Source: Sclerurus mexicanus (lineage: Eukaryota; Chordata; Aves; Passeriformes; Furnariidae). Taken from it: DNA of 64,000 bases. The notes beneath the pieces are model-generated. The model was not told the DNA's origin, searched no databases, and saw only the letters and a program-made list of their open reading frames with translations. Of this stretch, positions 1-13,656 are shown in pieces. The stretch is taken from assembly GCA_013396755.1 (NCBI GenBank), contig VWZF01005762.1, positions 124,882-188,881 of the forward strand. The letters run 5' to 3'. The translations under genes and the position numbers were made by a program. Position 1 is the stretch's first letter; each line of letters starts with the position of its first letter.

Positions 1-317
1 ACAATGAGAAAGTTAAACAGTGCAGTTTAACAGATCTCAGTAAAATAGCTAAGTAACTCTGATTTAGCAAGTATCATTTAGCAATACATTGTTACACACT
101 GAATAACATAAATACAAGGTAAGAATATGCTAGATCTTCCTTTGTTTGTCACTAAATACCTTCAGATATTCATATACCAGGGCAACAAAACTACAAAAAA
201 AATATTTATTGCAGCTGTAAATCTCCTAATTTAATCTCTGGAATGATTATGCTATTTAGGAAAAAGCGGGGAAAGATTCCTTCTACTATTCTTTCTCTCA
301 CTTGGTTATCCTAAAGC

Positions 318-334
318 AAAAAAAAAAAAAAAAA
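318..334 (+). repeat. poly(A) homopolymer run
   Basis: A run of 17 A bases. No retroposed gene body or CR1/SINE sequence is recognisable upstream, so this looks like a simple repeat rather than the tail of a processed pseudogene. Read on the minus strand it forms a T tract ending in AG, which makes a fortuitously strong splice-acceptor look-alike. Confidence 0.9.
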
Positions 335-3300
335 CCTCTGATAAAGGACATAGCTTTTCAGATAAATGAAATACAGACATTTCTTATAAAATATTTAATT
401 TTAGAGTTCAATAGGGAGTTTTTCCCATCTATCTAATGCTTTTAAGACTCTGGGGGAAATCTGTACACTCTATTAAAACCCACTAAATTAATTTAAATGT
501 AAAACTGCTGTAAATGAATTGTGTGTGCTCTATTGAGACGTTTCCTGCTCTATCACACCAAGTGCCCAGAGATGTGTGAGTTCAGCCACCTCAGACTGAA
601 CCTCCTGCAAAACCTCGTGTAAAAGTGGCAGCTGGCAGAAATGGAGCTGACATCCAAGAGCAGGAAATAAGCATCACCCAAACTAATTTAGCCTAATGAA
701 ATAACAATCACAGGAACTACTTTTCTGAGACTGACAAAGTAATGCCCTGAGCTCCTCCACCTTTCCCCGCCCCCTAATCGGGGGTGGGCAATGAATGTAC
801 ATGGTAACCAGCTCCATTCTTGCTTAGGGTTTGATGGCTGTCCTGTACCCGCCATTGTTTGAGGGAAGGGTGCAGGACACAGACTGCAGGATTGTTACCC
901 AGATGTTTCAAGTCACCCACAGAAAGGCATCAATGGGCTATAAATTTGTGAGGGTAGAGGAAGATTTGCAAAAGAATTGAAGGCAACCATATGAAGAAGC
1001 TTGAATAAAAGGAGCTCTGCTGGTGGTAGGGTACCAGTAGATGAACAGGCTGGGGGTTTTCCTGTGGCAATCTGCTCCCTGCTAGCCATGAATTTTAACC
1101 AGTTGTACACAGAGTGACTGCTTTACTTGTTTAGACTTCTATTGACACACAACCATGTAGTTAAATAAAGGTCAGAATTACTGAAGTACCATAATCTGCC
1201 TACACACAGCATCCAGAAAACGAAGAGGTTGGTTTATCGATGTGTTTGGGAGTTGTTTTTCTCAAATCCTTAGGCAACCACAAGGGGATTTCCTTTTCTT
1301 TTTTCTTGAAATTCCACACTGTGTTACCTTTCATGAGTGATTAAATTTTTCTCTTTATGTAAAGAATATGTGCTGCATTTTTCTTGCATTTGCTTTAAGT
1401 ATGAATTAGAAAAAAAGAAACAATTACAATCCTAAGCATTTAGGAGAAAAAAACTCTAAAGTCCTGATTTCACCATTTGTTTTTTGCTACATTTTATCTA
1501 CTAAAGTTCAGTCTATAGGTTCACAAACGCAAGCAAGGACAAGTATTTTTATTCCATTGCAAACACACCACAGCTATCCCAGCGAGAGCCATGTATCCGT
1601 GTATGCCAGCATAGCTTGCCTCAATGGCACTCGGATGTCTTCATTTTTCCAGGCCAAAGCTTCTCGTGCTACCTAAACTGACTCCCACTGCAGTCCAGTT
1701 TCTCAACTGGATTATATTACACATAGCCACTAATTATCCACTGATTTCCTGTCACATTTATCGGTGGAGAGGATCACTGCTGCCCTTTCCAGAGGAGATG
1801 CTTCTGAGGTGTGTTCCTGAGGTTATAGCCAAAGCAGGAATAGCTATACCTGACTTTAATTTTCTTTAGCTTTTCCTTGGGGGATTTATTTGATAAGGAT
1901 AGAGTCTCTCTGGCTTTTACTCTGATACATCACTTTTCTTCATATCATACTGCAGGAAATTATTGCAAAGGAATTTGCAACCAGAATTATCTTCCAGGGG
2001 TTTTTCATGCAGATGACCCTTAGGTTAGGTTTTAATCTTTAACTCAAGAATCTTAAAAATTATCTGCAATTAAAATCAAGAAAAGTCAGCATGATATTAA
2101 AGCTTAAGAAATTTCCAATATATTAAATAAAAAATCAAATATAATACAGTTTCTATTAAAGGAAATTACACTGAGAGACAAATCCCTCCTGGTATAATGT
2201 TCTCCAAATGATCAATAAAACAGAAGTTTGATCAGCATAGTTGCAGAGGAGGCCTGTGCAGTTTGTTATAAAAGCCCTTTGGGCACAGACATCCTTTTTT
2301 CTAAACAGCATTATTTATTCATCGGAAAAGCAAAAATCTATTATGAATCATGGTACCTGACATTAGGACACAAGCACATGCACAAGACTGAAATACCTTA
2401 AAATACCTGACTTTAAACTAAGGAAGTGTAAATTAGAGGTATTTGTTTAATTTAGAGCCAAGAACGCAGATTGCTCACTTCATATGAGGTCTCACCCTGA
2501 AGCTGCCATACAAGATTACATGATTGCATGACAGATCACAAATGTCACAAAAACAACCAGTGCCCTTTGGCCATAATACTTACAACATGATCGGAAGGTT
2601 CATGGCCAAGATGAACATAACCAAAGTCTCCAGTTGTATCAGATAAATACATGCCCTTTGAATTTTATGGAGCATCAAGTTAGCTGATATTTTCAGGTAG
2701 AAAAGTACTGTCAGCACTGACTGTGTAAGGTTTACTTTTTTCCTTTTCCAGGGCTAAAAAACCTTTCAGATGTCACCAGTTATAAACAAACAGACAAATG
2801 CACAAACCATTAGACTGGATCTTGAGGACAAGTAATTTATAGGATTTGTAGTCTTCAGGCCCAAGATACTGTGATTGTGCTTGATGTTCCCTCTCCCATT
2901 ACATGCCTTCTACAAGCAAACCCAGTGGCTGACACTGAGTTTTCAAGTTATTTTTAAAACCTGCATTATGCATTTAGGGTAAGATTTTTAAGGACAAGAT
3001 ATTTTGAAGTACATTACATCTGACTCAAGCTAACAAAGAATTTCTCTGTGGTCTTACTGGATGAAAAGGAAGTCTTGGGTGAACCTGTTCTCTTTAATCA
3101 CAGTGAAATAATACTCTTTGATTTTCAGTGCATGTCATTCATAGTAATTTATAGGACAATGCTGGAAGTCAAAACAGTCATCGAGGGTTAGTAGATATTA
3201 GACTTTACATCATATGTTTTCATTAATGGGCTTAAATGAACAAGTAAAGAAATACTCCAGTGATTAAGGCTATTAGAAAACTAGTCACTCATATCAGCCA

Positions 3301-6300
3301 CCAAACAGGAGTCTCAAATTTCCATTAAAAAAGTATTTTCTCTCTTAATGAATGATTATTTGGTCACAATATGATTTTCTGAAAACAGCTAAATTATGAT
3401 GCATCACTAAGTACTGATGGCTCAAAAATTTAATTGCGTGTGTCAGACTCCCTTCTTAAAAATCAGGCACTAGAATCCAAGCAGCTAAAACTATTATTTC
3501 TACAAATATATCTGGTTTTAAGCAACATTACAGTCTTATAAAAGCCCATTGCCATCTGCTCTGTCAAAGTAATAAATGAAGAAGTTGGATTTACATGTGG
3601 CACTCTGTTAAATGAGGTAAAGTTCAAGACAGACTTTTGCTTCCCAGCAGATGGGGATCTCCCAGCAGGGATGGAAGTCAACAAAGAGGGTAGCAGGGGG
3701 TTTCCATAAATTCATGTGATCCCTGGGCAGAACTAAATGGATTAAATAACAAGGACTCTAGGAGTTAAGCTGTATCTTGTTATACTAAGATGTCTCTGCA
3801 TATTAGGTACACAACAGTTGTTCATCCTTTCTTGATAAAGTAGAGAAAACATGCTATCTTTTTTTTTTAATTTATTTTTAATTTTGAGCTTGTTTTGCCT
3901 TGTGTTCTTTTAGAGCTGCAAAGCATGAGACAAACTATAAATCTCTTCTACACAATAAGAAGATATTCAAGAGTCTATATTATCATAGAGAAAGGCAAAA
4001 AGTGTTTGTGGGTACTATTCAATGGGTTTTTTTCACTCTATCCTGAAACGGCTACCATTCATTGTTCATTAATATTTGTGTCATGGGGATTCTTGCTAGA
4101 GGTTGTTTAAAATATTTTCTTATTATTTATCTTCTGTTGCTGGAAAAGTGGACAATTTTGACAGTTTCACTTGTTTTGCAAACTTCTATTTATCACCCAC
4201 ATTAATCACATTTGAGGAGTTTAGCAAATAGGAGTGTTTAAACAATGAAAATATACATGAGAAAATGCTTGAATGAGCACAATATGTATCTTTAAAGTTA
4301 TTCATATGCATGTGAGCAAAGAAATCTCTATAGAGCGTTTAAGTTTTTTATTTTAGGGCCATTGAGCTTGAACAAGAAATTGAATAGCCAGTTATAATGC
4401 ATTACAGTGAACAGATATGTTTGCCTTTGAATAGTCTTTCATATTTGCTTTTGACAGCATATTCCAAAATTAGTCTCCTGAATTTTTTATGCTTTGTCTG
4501 ACATGGCTTCTGACATTCCTAGAACAAGCACCTGATCTGGAGTGAGGGTTTTGAACTTGAGTTGTTTGCTTGTTTGTTTAAATTTACTTTGGCTGAAATC
4601 ATACTGTTATTTGCATCAGTGATCAAGATCACTGTTTTCTTTACCATCAAATGGCAAGGCTGCTCTTTTTTTTTTTTTCCTGTTTCATGGCACTGAATTT
4701 TCAGTAGATGAAAACCAAAATTTGCATGGTTATGGTTTCCATAGGTTGTACAACCTAGGTAGTTGCAGTGCAGCCTGTTTGGGGTGCTGTATTTTACTTA
4801 ATTCCAACCTAGATAAATACAAGGAAATAAAGTGTTTGCTTCTGTAGCAGAAGTAACAGACATTTGTTTAGTCTGAACGGTACTTTAATTAAGGAAAATT
4901 ATTAGAAATTATACTTGGTGTTTATATAGAGAGGTGTATAGTTTTAGGCACAATACAGATGTATGCACATACACACAGATGTGTATCTGCACAAGAATTT
5001 TAGATGGTTTTAATTAGAGACATGACTACAGGGCCTATGTCACCTGATTGCCTGACTGTTAAAAAATAGCTTCTTCACTCAGGAATGATGAGTGATTAAA
5101 AAATATGGAATAATTAACATGAATATTGCAGATTTTAAAATATTTTTGTTTATGTACATTTCTGTTTAATTGTCTTCTGTACGTTATCTGAGACTAAACT
5201 TCAAGAAGTATAAACTCATTCCTGAGGAGGCAATGCATTTCCAAAAGTCCTTTGTTAAGATGACAGGCTAGTAATTCTACCTCCATTAGCTGTTTTTTCC
5301 CCCTATATTACCGACTCTTAGCATGTAAAATAAGTTTAGGGGAGGATCTCTTTGTCAAAATTAGTTAACTGCATTGCGATCTCAAGCAAAATTCTGGCAC
5401 ACATTTATTTTCATGTCTCCTCTAAAAAGCATACAGCAATTTGAACAGCTGTCAACTTTGAACTGACTGGCTTTGGGTCTTACGAGAAGAAAAAAGAAAA
5501 CCCCAACAGAAGAGTGTAACCTGATAGAAATAGGTTGCCCACTCTGTGCAGCAGTAGCAGGACCAATTTCCCAAACACACAATGGGATGTTATCAGTTAA
5601 TTTGCCAATAAGCATCTACAGATGAGATAATGGTGAGATGGCAGGAGAGTCAGCCTATAGCTGTGAACCCCTGGCACATTTTTGTTCTCACGCTCAGCTG
5701 AGTAGCCTTTTACATCTGTTTGTTGGCTTCTTAGCGTTACCCTGGTTGTAAGGATAACAAGTACAGTTTGGGCATTGAAATATGTCCTTCTGCTCCTATT
5801 TTGTTTGCAGCATGCGTATGTCAAAGAATATTTTTGAAAGCCTCAATCTTTTTTTTAACAAAACGTCAACAATAGAGAGATGAGTCTTTGCTTTCCCTGA
5901 AGTAAGCATCCAGCTCCTATTGTTTTCAAAAATGAAGGATCAAGTTCATGACATGTTTACAAGACAATACAAAGGGAAGGCAGAAAACATAACAAAAGTA
6001 TAAATATCTCTATACACCTATCTATATATAAAAGTAAAAACTTTTAAAGCAGCCTGTTTTTTCCTATTTCAAGAAATGGTCCTATTAACATCTGAATACA
6101 CTGTATCGCATTGTTTGACTGAAAGGGAAGGAAAAGAAAAGCAACAGAAAATTTGAGAACAATTGAAATGTGTGATACAGGAGTGTGCTGTGCTAGAGAA
6201 GGGAATATTGAAGACAGGCTTGAATCCTGAAGCAGTTTTGTGAAAGACTCTTTGTGTGAACTTCTTCAGAGAGCACAGGGTTGTCTCAGAGCATTTCTAT

Positions 6301-8950
6301 GACTTCAGAGAGAATCTGAGCTGCTTCACAGGAACTACAGATGCCATCTCGCATAGCACCTTAATCTCTGCATGCACTTAAGGGACACATGTACTGAGGT
6401 CTCTCCAGTTACTTTTTGGAATGCCTTCCTAGTCTGATAGTGTTTTGTAGCAGTGTCCTGCTTTTATTCATCTCAAAAGCCCATGCTCCACTATCATGTG
6501 GTATTGTTCACTGACATGGACTATTATAAAGTAACTACCAATTCATCAAATCCCCATGAGTGCCAGTGGCTATCAAAAGTGCCAGATACCTTAACTCATG
6601 TCTAAGCATCATAGCATTTACCTCTTCAGTCAGCCTTCTGCCTTTTGTAGTTTCTTGGCCCTCACCATGTATCTTCCAAATGTCTGGGAAAAAGGGCAGC
6701 CACGGGTTACAGCTGATAGTCCTGGTATTTTTATGCTGTGATGTAAAAAAATTTTACCCTGTCATTTTCCCCTTGGAATAGCCACTGATGTAATAAGTAA
6801 GGGTCCTTTCAGAACTTCTGCAGTAATTTAATCCTAAAGAAAAACTGATATTTTGCATTAAAAATCAATAGTGCGATCTATTCAATTTTGTTCAGAAAAT
6901 AATGCATTTAAATTTTAACTTCCTTCTGGAAAAGGGAGGGTTCCAGCTTCAGGAAAAGATAGTTTTGTTTGTATTTCCATCAAGCTATTTTTAAGTGCCT
7001 TAGGTTAGACTCACACAAGGACTCAGGGAACAGTGAGAAATGCATGTCACCTCTCCTAGGCACCTTGCCTCTTATTGAGGCGCACCGCCGTAAGTCAAAT
7101 TAAATTAGATGTCTCATACAGAAGACATGAACAACACACATTTTCAAAGGAGCCTCCAGAAAAAGCTTAGTCATAAGGCTATAGATTACTCTGATGTGAC
7201 AGAGTCTGGGCATTAAGCTAGTCACTTAGATGTTACGCATCATCAAAACTTAGGTAAACACATGCACAGACAGGGGCAGGGTTTTAAGAAACATATCAAA
7301 CAAATGGCTATCTATTTTGGTCCCTCAGCACTGAGACACAGTCTTAGACCTCCAAATTGGTCGTCAAGGTCTAAAATCTGTCTTAGTCTTTTAACAAAAT
7401 TAGCCTTAAATTGCTTTAAATGTCAATTGCCCCTTGAAGAGAGATGAACTGTTCATAATGGTCTAAATATTGCCATTTTAAGGAGGAAGTGTGCTGTTTC
7501 AATAGTATTACCAACAGAAACACTGAAACAGCAAATACCCCCTATGTTTTAAAGACAGCAACTACTCAACCATTTCTTTGGTAGTTTAATTATACCTTAC
7601 CATTTCCTCAGGGTCAAGTTTCCCTTTGCATCGTACATATATAACTAAAGCTATTTTGCTGACAAATGCTATGTGCAATGTGACGAAGCTGCAAAAGAAA
7701 GGAGTGAACATGATTTTAAATGAGATTTTCATAAAACACCTTTTACTTTTTAGTTGGCAGATTCCATTGCTTTGACTCAGTGCAAATCTGTAAAATAAGT
7801 TTCAGTAACTTACATTATGGTGTCAGGTTGAAGAAAAATATCTTGTCCAAAAGTGTGCAAAGAATTAAAACAACATTTTCCTTCAGCTGGCTACTTGTGA
7901 ACAAGATGCTGAAAACTAGGATTATCACTTCTTGAGAGAAGCTATTTTTAAATTCGTTTTTAATTCCATGGTGAAATTCAAGCAAGTTTTATTGCTCCAA
8001 AAGTTAAATTTCATTTAGAAAAATATAAAACAGATTTTTCTCTTATTTTGAAATGTTCCTAAAGTTAATTTCTGAAGCCATAAAGGACATATTTTAAACT
8101 TTAACTTTTTTACACAGGAATTATCAGTAAATTGATTTCACTCCACACATTGCGGATCAAAAACAAATTTGATTCAACCGTCCATTAATTTCCAACCAAA
8201 TGTTGCCATTTATAGTTAATCTGAATTTTCACATGCATGATAAAACAGAAGAAAAGCATAAACTTCTTCCCTAACTGAGGTAAGCCTTTCATCATGAACA
8301 TTCCACTCAGCATGGTGACCAGAACCTATGAAATGTGATTGTTTCATCAACATTGATCATAAATATTCATTTACAGAGATGTAAGTTCAGAACAAAACTG
8401 GTAAAGGCCATGAATATATTCTGGATTTTCAGCAGTCTAAATGACAGTAGAAGTGTATCCCTGGCTGCCCCTGACACTGTTTCACTTAAGTGTTATTTAA
8501 AACAAATTTCCAGTGCAATAAAGCCTCTCCCCTCTGCAAACGTAAATTATATTTAATATGCCTGGGAACAAGTGAGGCTGCCAAAGTCTGAGGCAAGCCA
8601 GCCTTTATGACTTCAGTCCGTTCTCAGCCCTTGATTACAATTTGATTTCCTTTGGCATCAAAAGACAAACTATTTTAGTGAACAATGTTCTTCCTCTACC
8701 AAGAGTGAGCTCTAGTTTCTTGGCACAGGGCCTATTTACTTGCAGACAACATGTCCAACCTCCCAGCAATAGCAGACCTGTGGACTTTGATTTAAAGCAG
8801 CACAAAGTAAGAAAAACAGAACAGAATGTATATTGCTCACTTGAGAGGCTTATTGTTTAACCGGCCTACTTATCATTAGCCTGTGCTCCAAACCTCAACA
8901 CTTTCTTTTGTGTACTTTATGCCAGACATATGGCCACATTGGGATGCTGA

Positions 8951-8997
8951 CAGCAGTTTTAGCACTGCTGCATGAAACATACTACTTGTAGTATGTT
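8951..8997. repeat. two adjacent inverted repeats (hairpin pair)
   Basis: Two perfect inverted repeats lie 5 bases apart. The first has 6-base arms (CAGCAG at 8951-8956 and CTGCTG at 8965-8970) around an 8-base loop. The second has 10-base arms (8976-8985 and 8988-8997) separated by only TT, so it is nearly a true palindrome. The arms are seen directly. Any function, such as a hairpin RNA, a dimeric protein-binding site or a cruciform, is inference. The loop of the second hairpin is too small for a normal microRNA precursor. Confidence 0.6.
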
Positions 8998-9738
8998 CTA
9001 TCTTATAGTCAAGGCTTTCTTCAAAGAAGAAAGTGAATTTTAAATGCTGCTGTTAATAAATGTAACTGTCTGACAAGAAGATATAAATGTGATGTGCTTG
9101 GAATTATGGCAGCGTTCATTCATCTACACTGAGAGCCTTGTAGATGTTAAAGCATTTAAAATGAACCGTGTATTATGGCAAGAAATTAAACCCACAAAGG
9201 CTGATGAATTCAGTAACACAAAATAAAATGTTCCCATACTCTTAGCTCCCCAGCCCCCCATGTCAAAGGAAGAAAACGAAAAAGAAGAAACACATTACAA
9301 AGAGACACAAATTCCACTCGGGCTTTTTGTTTACCTCCACCTTTGGGTAACCATATATCTCCCTTAGGCTTGCAATAGCATGCTTTTCCCCTTCTCATCA
9401 GTATCTGAGCACCAAGAATGCCCTTTTACCTCTTTTTCTGTTTGCTTGTTTTGCTTAAGTACTTTAAACCGCATATAGTGATCAGGAGGGAAGAGAGGAT
9501 GGGATAGCACTTGGGTCCAGGAGGGTGCCTTCCTGCCTGCAGAGAAGCACCAGTGTTTCCTTGCTCTTGCCTCCCAGTCTTCCCGGGGGCCAAGGTTCCT
9601 CCTGAACAGATTGGGCTCCTCTTTGATTTCAGCTGAATTCTACCCTCTTACAAGACCTTACCAGCTCCATTGCAGAGTAAGAAGCTTCCAACAATTATGT
9701 TCTTACATTAGAAAACATAGTTTCATTTACAGAGAAAG

Positions 9739-9753
9739 AAAAAAAAAAAAAAA
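9739..9753 (+). repeat. poly(A) run plus short tandem repeat
   Basis: Fifteen A bases are followed directly by two copies of a 9-base unit (GATGTTGAA) up to about 9771. This is simple low-complexity DNA of the kind that arises by polymerase slippage. No gene body precedes it. Confidence 0.8.
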
Positions 9754-12700
9754 GATGTTGAAGATGTTGAAATATCCTCGTTCAGGGACTGTTTTGTTTA
9801 AAACATACTGATCGAAAATATTGATAGTGTCAGAACTGTATTTAATTTTTAAAGTTTTTTTAGTCAAAAGTGGAATAAAAAATGTGGGTCTGAACCAGAG
9901 CACAATATTTCAATGGTTTCTAAGTAGAAAATATCCATCAGTATCCAATTATTTGTTAAAAATTTCAGTTGACTTTGGAATTAAAAACAAAATAAAATCT
10001 CAGCATTTTCCAAAGAACAGACAAGTTTAAATGCTTCACTCAAGACCAAAATCCAGCTGAACAGAAGAATGGTAGTGTTACACATAGATAGAGATATATA
10101 GATATAAATAAATACTATAACCTAACTTCCTTCACTACTATAGCAGAGGCACTAGAGTAGAAGAGAAATGAAAATCGCATAATTATAATACCAAGTAAAA
10201 CAATCAAAATAATTAAAGTTTTACATATCATATTGAAAAATTCAAAAGCAACATAGTCAGGAAGGGGAGGAAGGGGGAGAATGTGTCTGAACTATTGATA
10301 GCAAAAATGAAATTGCATAAGATTATTAAGGTCTTGAGCATTGTGTCATTGTCATGATGAATGAAAAATAAGGTCTGGGGAAAAAAATAAATGTCTTCTG
10401 TGCACTCTGAAAATTGCAATAAGAAATAAAAGGAAAGTGCAGCTTAATCTGTGTTCTGGGAACACGTTCACTGTGAGACTCCTAGAGAAGAACAAGAGGG
10501 TAGAATGGAATAAAATAGTGTCATTATATCTCTGCTGGAAAATTTGTGGAAATATTTAAGGGGAAATATCATGAACAAAAAACAAAACCAAAAACAACAG
10601 AAAAAAATCATGCAGGGATTTTTAAACCATTAAGAGATGCATCGAAGAAAAGAAAGAGCAACATAGAGTAATTGAAATATACTAAAGAATTTTTACTGTG
10701 CAGGTTTGAGGATAAATTTCACAAAAGTATAATTTATTTTATATGAAATCTTACTGAGCTAATGCCAGTGACAGATTTGATTTTCTGGCATAACTCTTAA
10801 GTATCTCTGGACTGTTTGTTGGTTCTGGCAAACAGGAATAATTGGAGAATTGCTACACTGCAGCCATATTCTCTTTTCCCTTAAACATAGGGATAGTCAG
10901 ATACATCAAAATCTAGCTAAGCAGGACTATGCACAATTTAGCAAAGGGTAATATTCAGAATCAATGCTTATGCCCCTGTCACACTGACATGATCCATGTG
11001 AAGTACAGAGACAATGTTTCTCTGCAGTGAGACAGATTGTCAGGCATGAATTTACTCTAAGGGCATTTATGTCTAGTTTTCCGTATCAGTGAAAAGCCAC
11101 AGAAAGACAGAAAAACCACCAAGTAGATGCTTTCTTGGCTCATTTACCTGTGCTCTAAGAGACTCGAATCTAATCTCTCTTGTAACTTCAGAGAGGTACT
11201 ATTCTGAACTCACTTTATAAGAGTTAACAGTTTGTTACTGAATATTGTGTTACTGGTCCATGTAATTTTCCCAGTTAGAGGAATTTATTTTGCTCAGGAG
11301 ACCACAGATGGAAGGAGCTGTTGTCCCCCAGTGCTTAAGACACATACCCGAGATACCAATACAAGTCTCAGCTTCAACAACTGCCTCATTAATTACACAA
11401 AATAAAACTCCAACAGCTTGATGGCTGGAACTCTCACAAAGTTCAGTTGGAAGTCCTGCCATCAAAAGAAAGGACTTGGGTGTCGTTTGTTGCTGTTCAG
11501 CATGCTACTGTTAAGGACAAAAAACAGAAATCAACAAAGCATATGTTTTGTAAATTTTATGCATCAAATTCACAGGAGACATAAGTAGATGAATGGTGCA
11601 TTTGAGTAGCCATATTTTGGAGGCTGAAAAGCGTTTGTTTCAGTTAAGAATCCTACTGTGGGATGGTCAGCAGTCACAGGGGCTACCTAAAACACCATCC
11701 AAGCTGTGTACACTCAAATCTTGACAAGGTATTAAAGCTGATCAGTGCAGCTGAGGATGACTTTGATGGTGTCTGTCATACCTAAAAGTGAACCTTGGCA
11801 TGTTTAGAGAGGTAGGTGTCTCTCATCTTTAAGACTCTGGATTCCAGATGACAACAGTTCCTCCACATACAGAAATGCAAAGCTAGTAAACTTTAAATAA
11901 TTATTTGGACAAGGACAATGAAAGCTAAACATGAATTAGCTCAATATTCTACTCTGCATCATCCCTATCTCACTGGTCTCCATCATCCTTAAAAACACTC
12001 TTTTCAGGCTTCCAAAGTTCATTCTCATTCTAAGTAAAGAACAAAATTAGGATACCACCACCATTTTAAAACTTCAAATACAAGAGCCAAATTCATCCCT
12101 GATGTGATCTCATTAGCTTAGTGAGATTACACAAGGGATGTAATTGTCCCAAGGATGACATTAAATGAACAGTAATATATGTTTTTTTGTAAAATCCTGT
12201 AATATGCTTTCATTAACTTTGTTCCCCTAACCACATATTTAACCTTTCTTCCCCTCTCTCAACTCATTGTCAGTGTAAATGCAGTTCATCACCTAGGTAA
12301 GATGAAGCACATTAACTACATGACGGAGTCAGCATGCTGAATTTGCCTATTAATCTTTTCTCCCACCTTCTTAATGGACTGATTTCAACTCCATGAAGCA
12401 AAAAGCAAATATTGTTTCTCTCTATAATAAAAAGTTTTTAAAAAAGCAGTATGTACCAGGTGTATTTTTTAGTTATACTTTTTTCTTCCTTCTCTCTCCC
12501 TCTCCAACTCCTTCAAATTGGCAAAAGTCCAGTGACAGTTTTGCTGCATCATGTATGAAATGTTTTGCTTCATTTTAATACCAAGGCTGAAATCCTTTTT
12601 TCAAACTGTGACTATTAATATGTATTTCATCCTCTGGCTTTCCTGAGCCAAAGCAAATGAACTGTGGCCTCATTGAAATGATACGGTCTCTTGACCCTTT

Positions 12701-13637
12701 GTGCAGTTTAAAATGATGTAACCTGAACCATTTTAATCTGAAGGCTGGAACAAGTCAGAAGCTGTAATGAGTTCAGGACACTTCAAGACATTAGAAGAGC
12801 TATCTTGCCATAAAAGATGCATCTTTTGCATATAGAAGCTATAATACCATAAATCTGAGTGACACAGACATAAAATATCTGCCCAGTAGTAGATTTTTCT
12901 ATGTCTTCCCTGTGATGACTTCAGAGACCAGATCTTGCACAAGGGATGTAATAATTGATAGTAAAAGTGACACCAGAGTTAAATGTCTCTGTCAACTTTT
13001 CCAACAGAATAAACAATATGGGGAGGGTTTAAACCTGGGGAATTTCTAAACTGGCTGAGTATTAAAAGCTTAGGGAAAATGCTGCCTTTCAGTGAGCTGC
13101 GTTTGTTACAGATTTTGAGAATAAGATGTTCATTCAGCCCACTCTGAGATGCCATTTATGAAAATAACCTTCAGATATGAGTTCCTTCCCATTTCCACTG
13201 TGATCACCTCTGAATATCTCATGGACTCCACATATCTGAGAGAAAAACTTTGACTCTGCTGAGGTCAGTGAAAAATTAATGCAGTGAAACTTCACATGTT
13301 AGTTTGGGTGTCTTTTAAACCTCTAAACACTTCATAAAATGGGACAAGTTCAGTCTTACAACGGGGGAAATCTAATGACAATGATCCCAGTCTGGAAAGC
13401 AATTAAACTAGGCACAAAAACTCTGTCCCACATGTCAAATCCAAAGGAGCATCCTATCTTTTCTAATAGTTTAAGAAACAGCTTCTGCTCATATTATGTG
13501 GTGATAAGTTAGTGCTCTGTTCTCATCTTGAGATGAGCAGAAAAAAAAGGCAAATTAAAAAAAGCAGAATGAATTCAGACTGCAGAGCATCCAGCAAAAC
13601 TGAACGTAACAAGCTTGAATTAAATAATTAGAATACC

Positions 13638-13656
13638 GGGGGTGGGGGGGGTGGGG
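13638..13656 (+). other. G-quadruplex-forming motif
   Basis: The G runs here are 5, 8 and 4 bases long, separated by single T bases. The 8-G run can supply two tracts, so four tracts of at least three G with one- to two-base loops fit the standard quadruplex rule. It lies alone in AT-rich DNA, and no promoter or gene start is recognisable beside it. Folding and function are inferred from the motif only. Confidence 0.6.

Larger units (their letters stand above)
1..9700. other. AT-rich non-coding sequence, no gene recognised
   Basis: Both strands were read for genes, and I found only short open frames (up to about 81 codons) without any family signature, signal peptide or conserved motif. The block holds a 17-base poly(A) run at 318-334, scattered short A and T runs, and a paired hairpin at 8951-8997. 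A 30-nt segment at 7060-7089 is flanked by splice-like sites (see findings). No LINE, LTR or tRNA was recognised. It is most simply intron or intergenic DNA of a vertebrate. Regulatory elements could be present but cannot be seen without a cross-species alignment. Confidence 0.7.
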
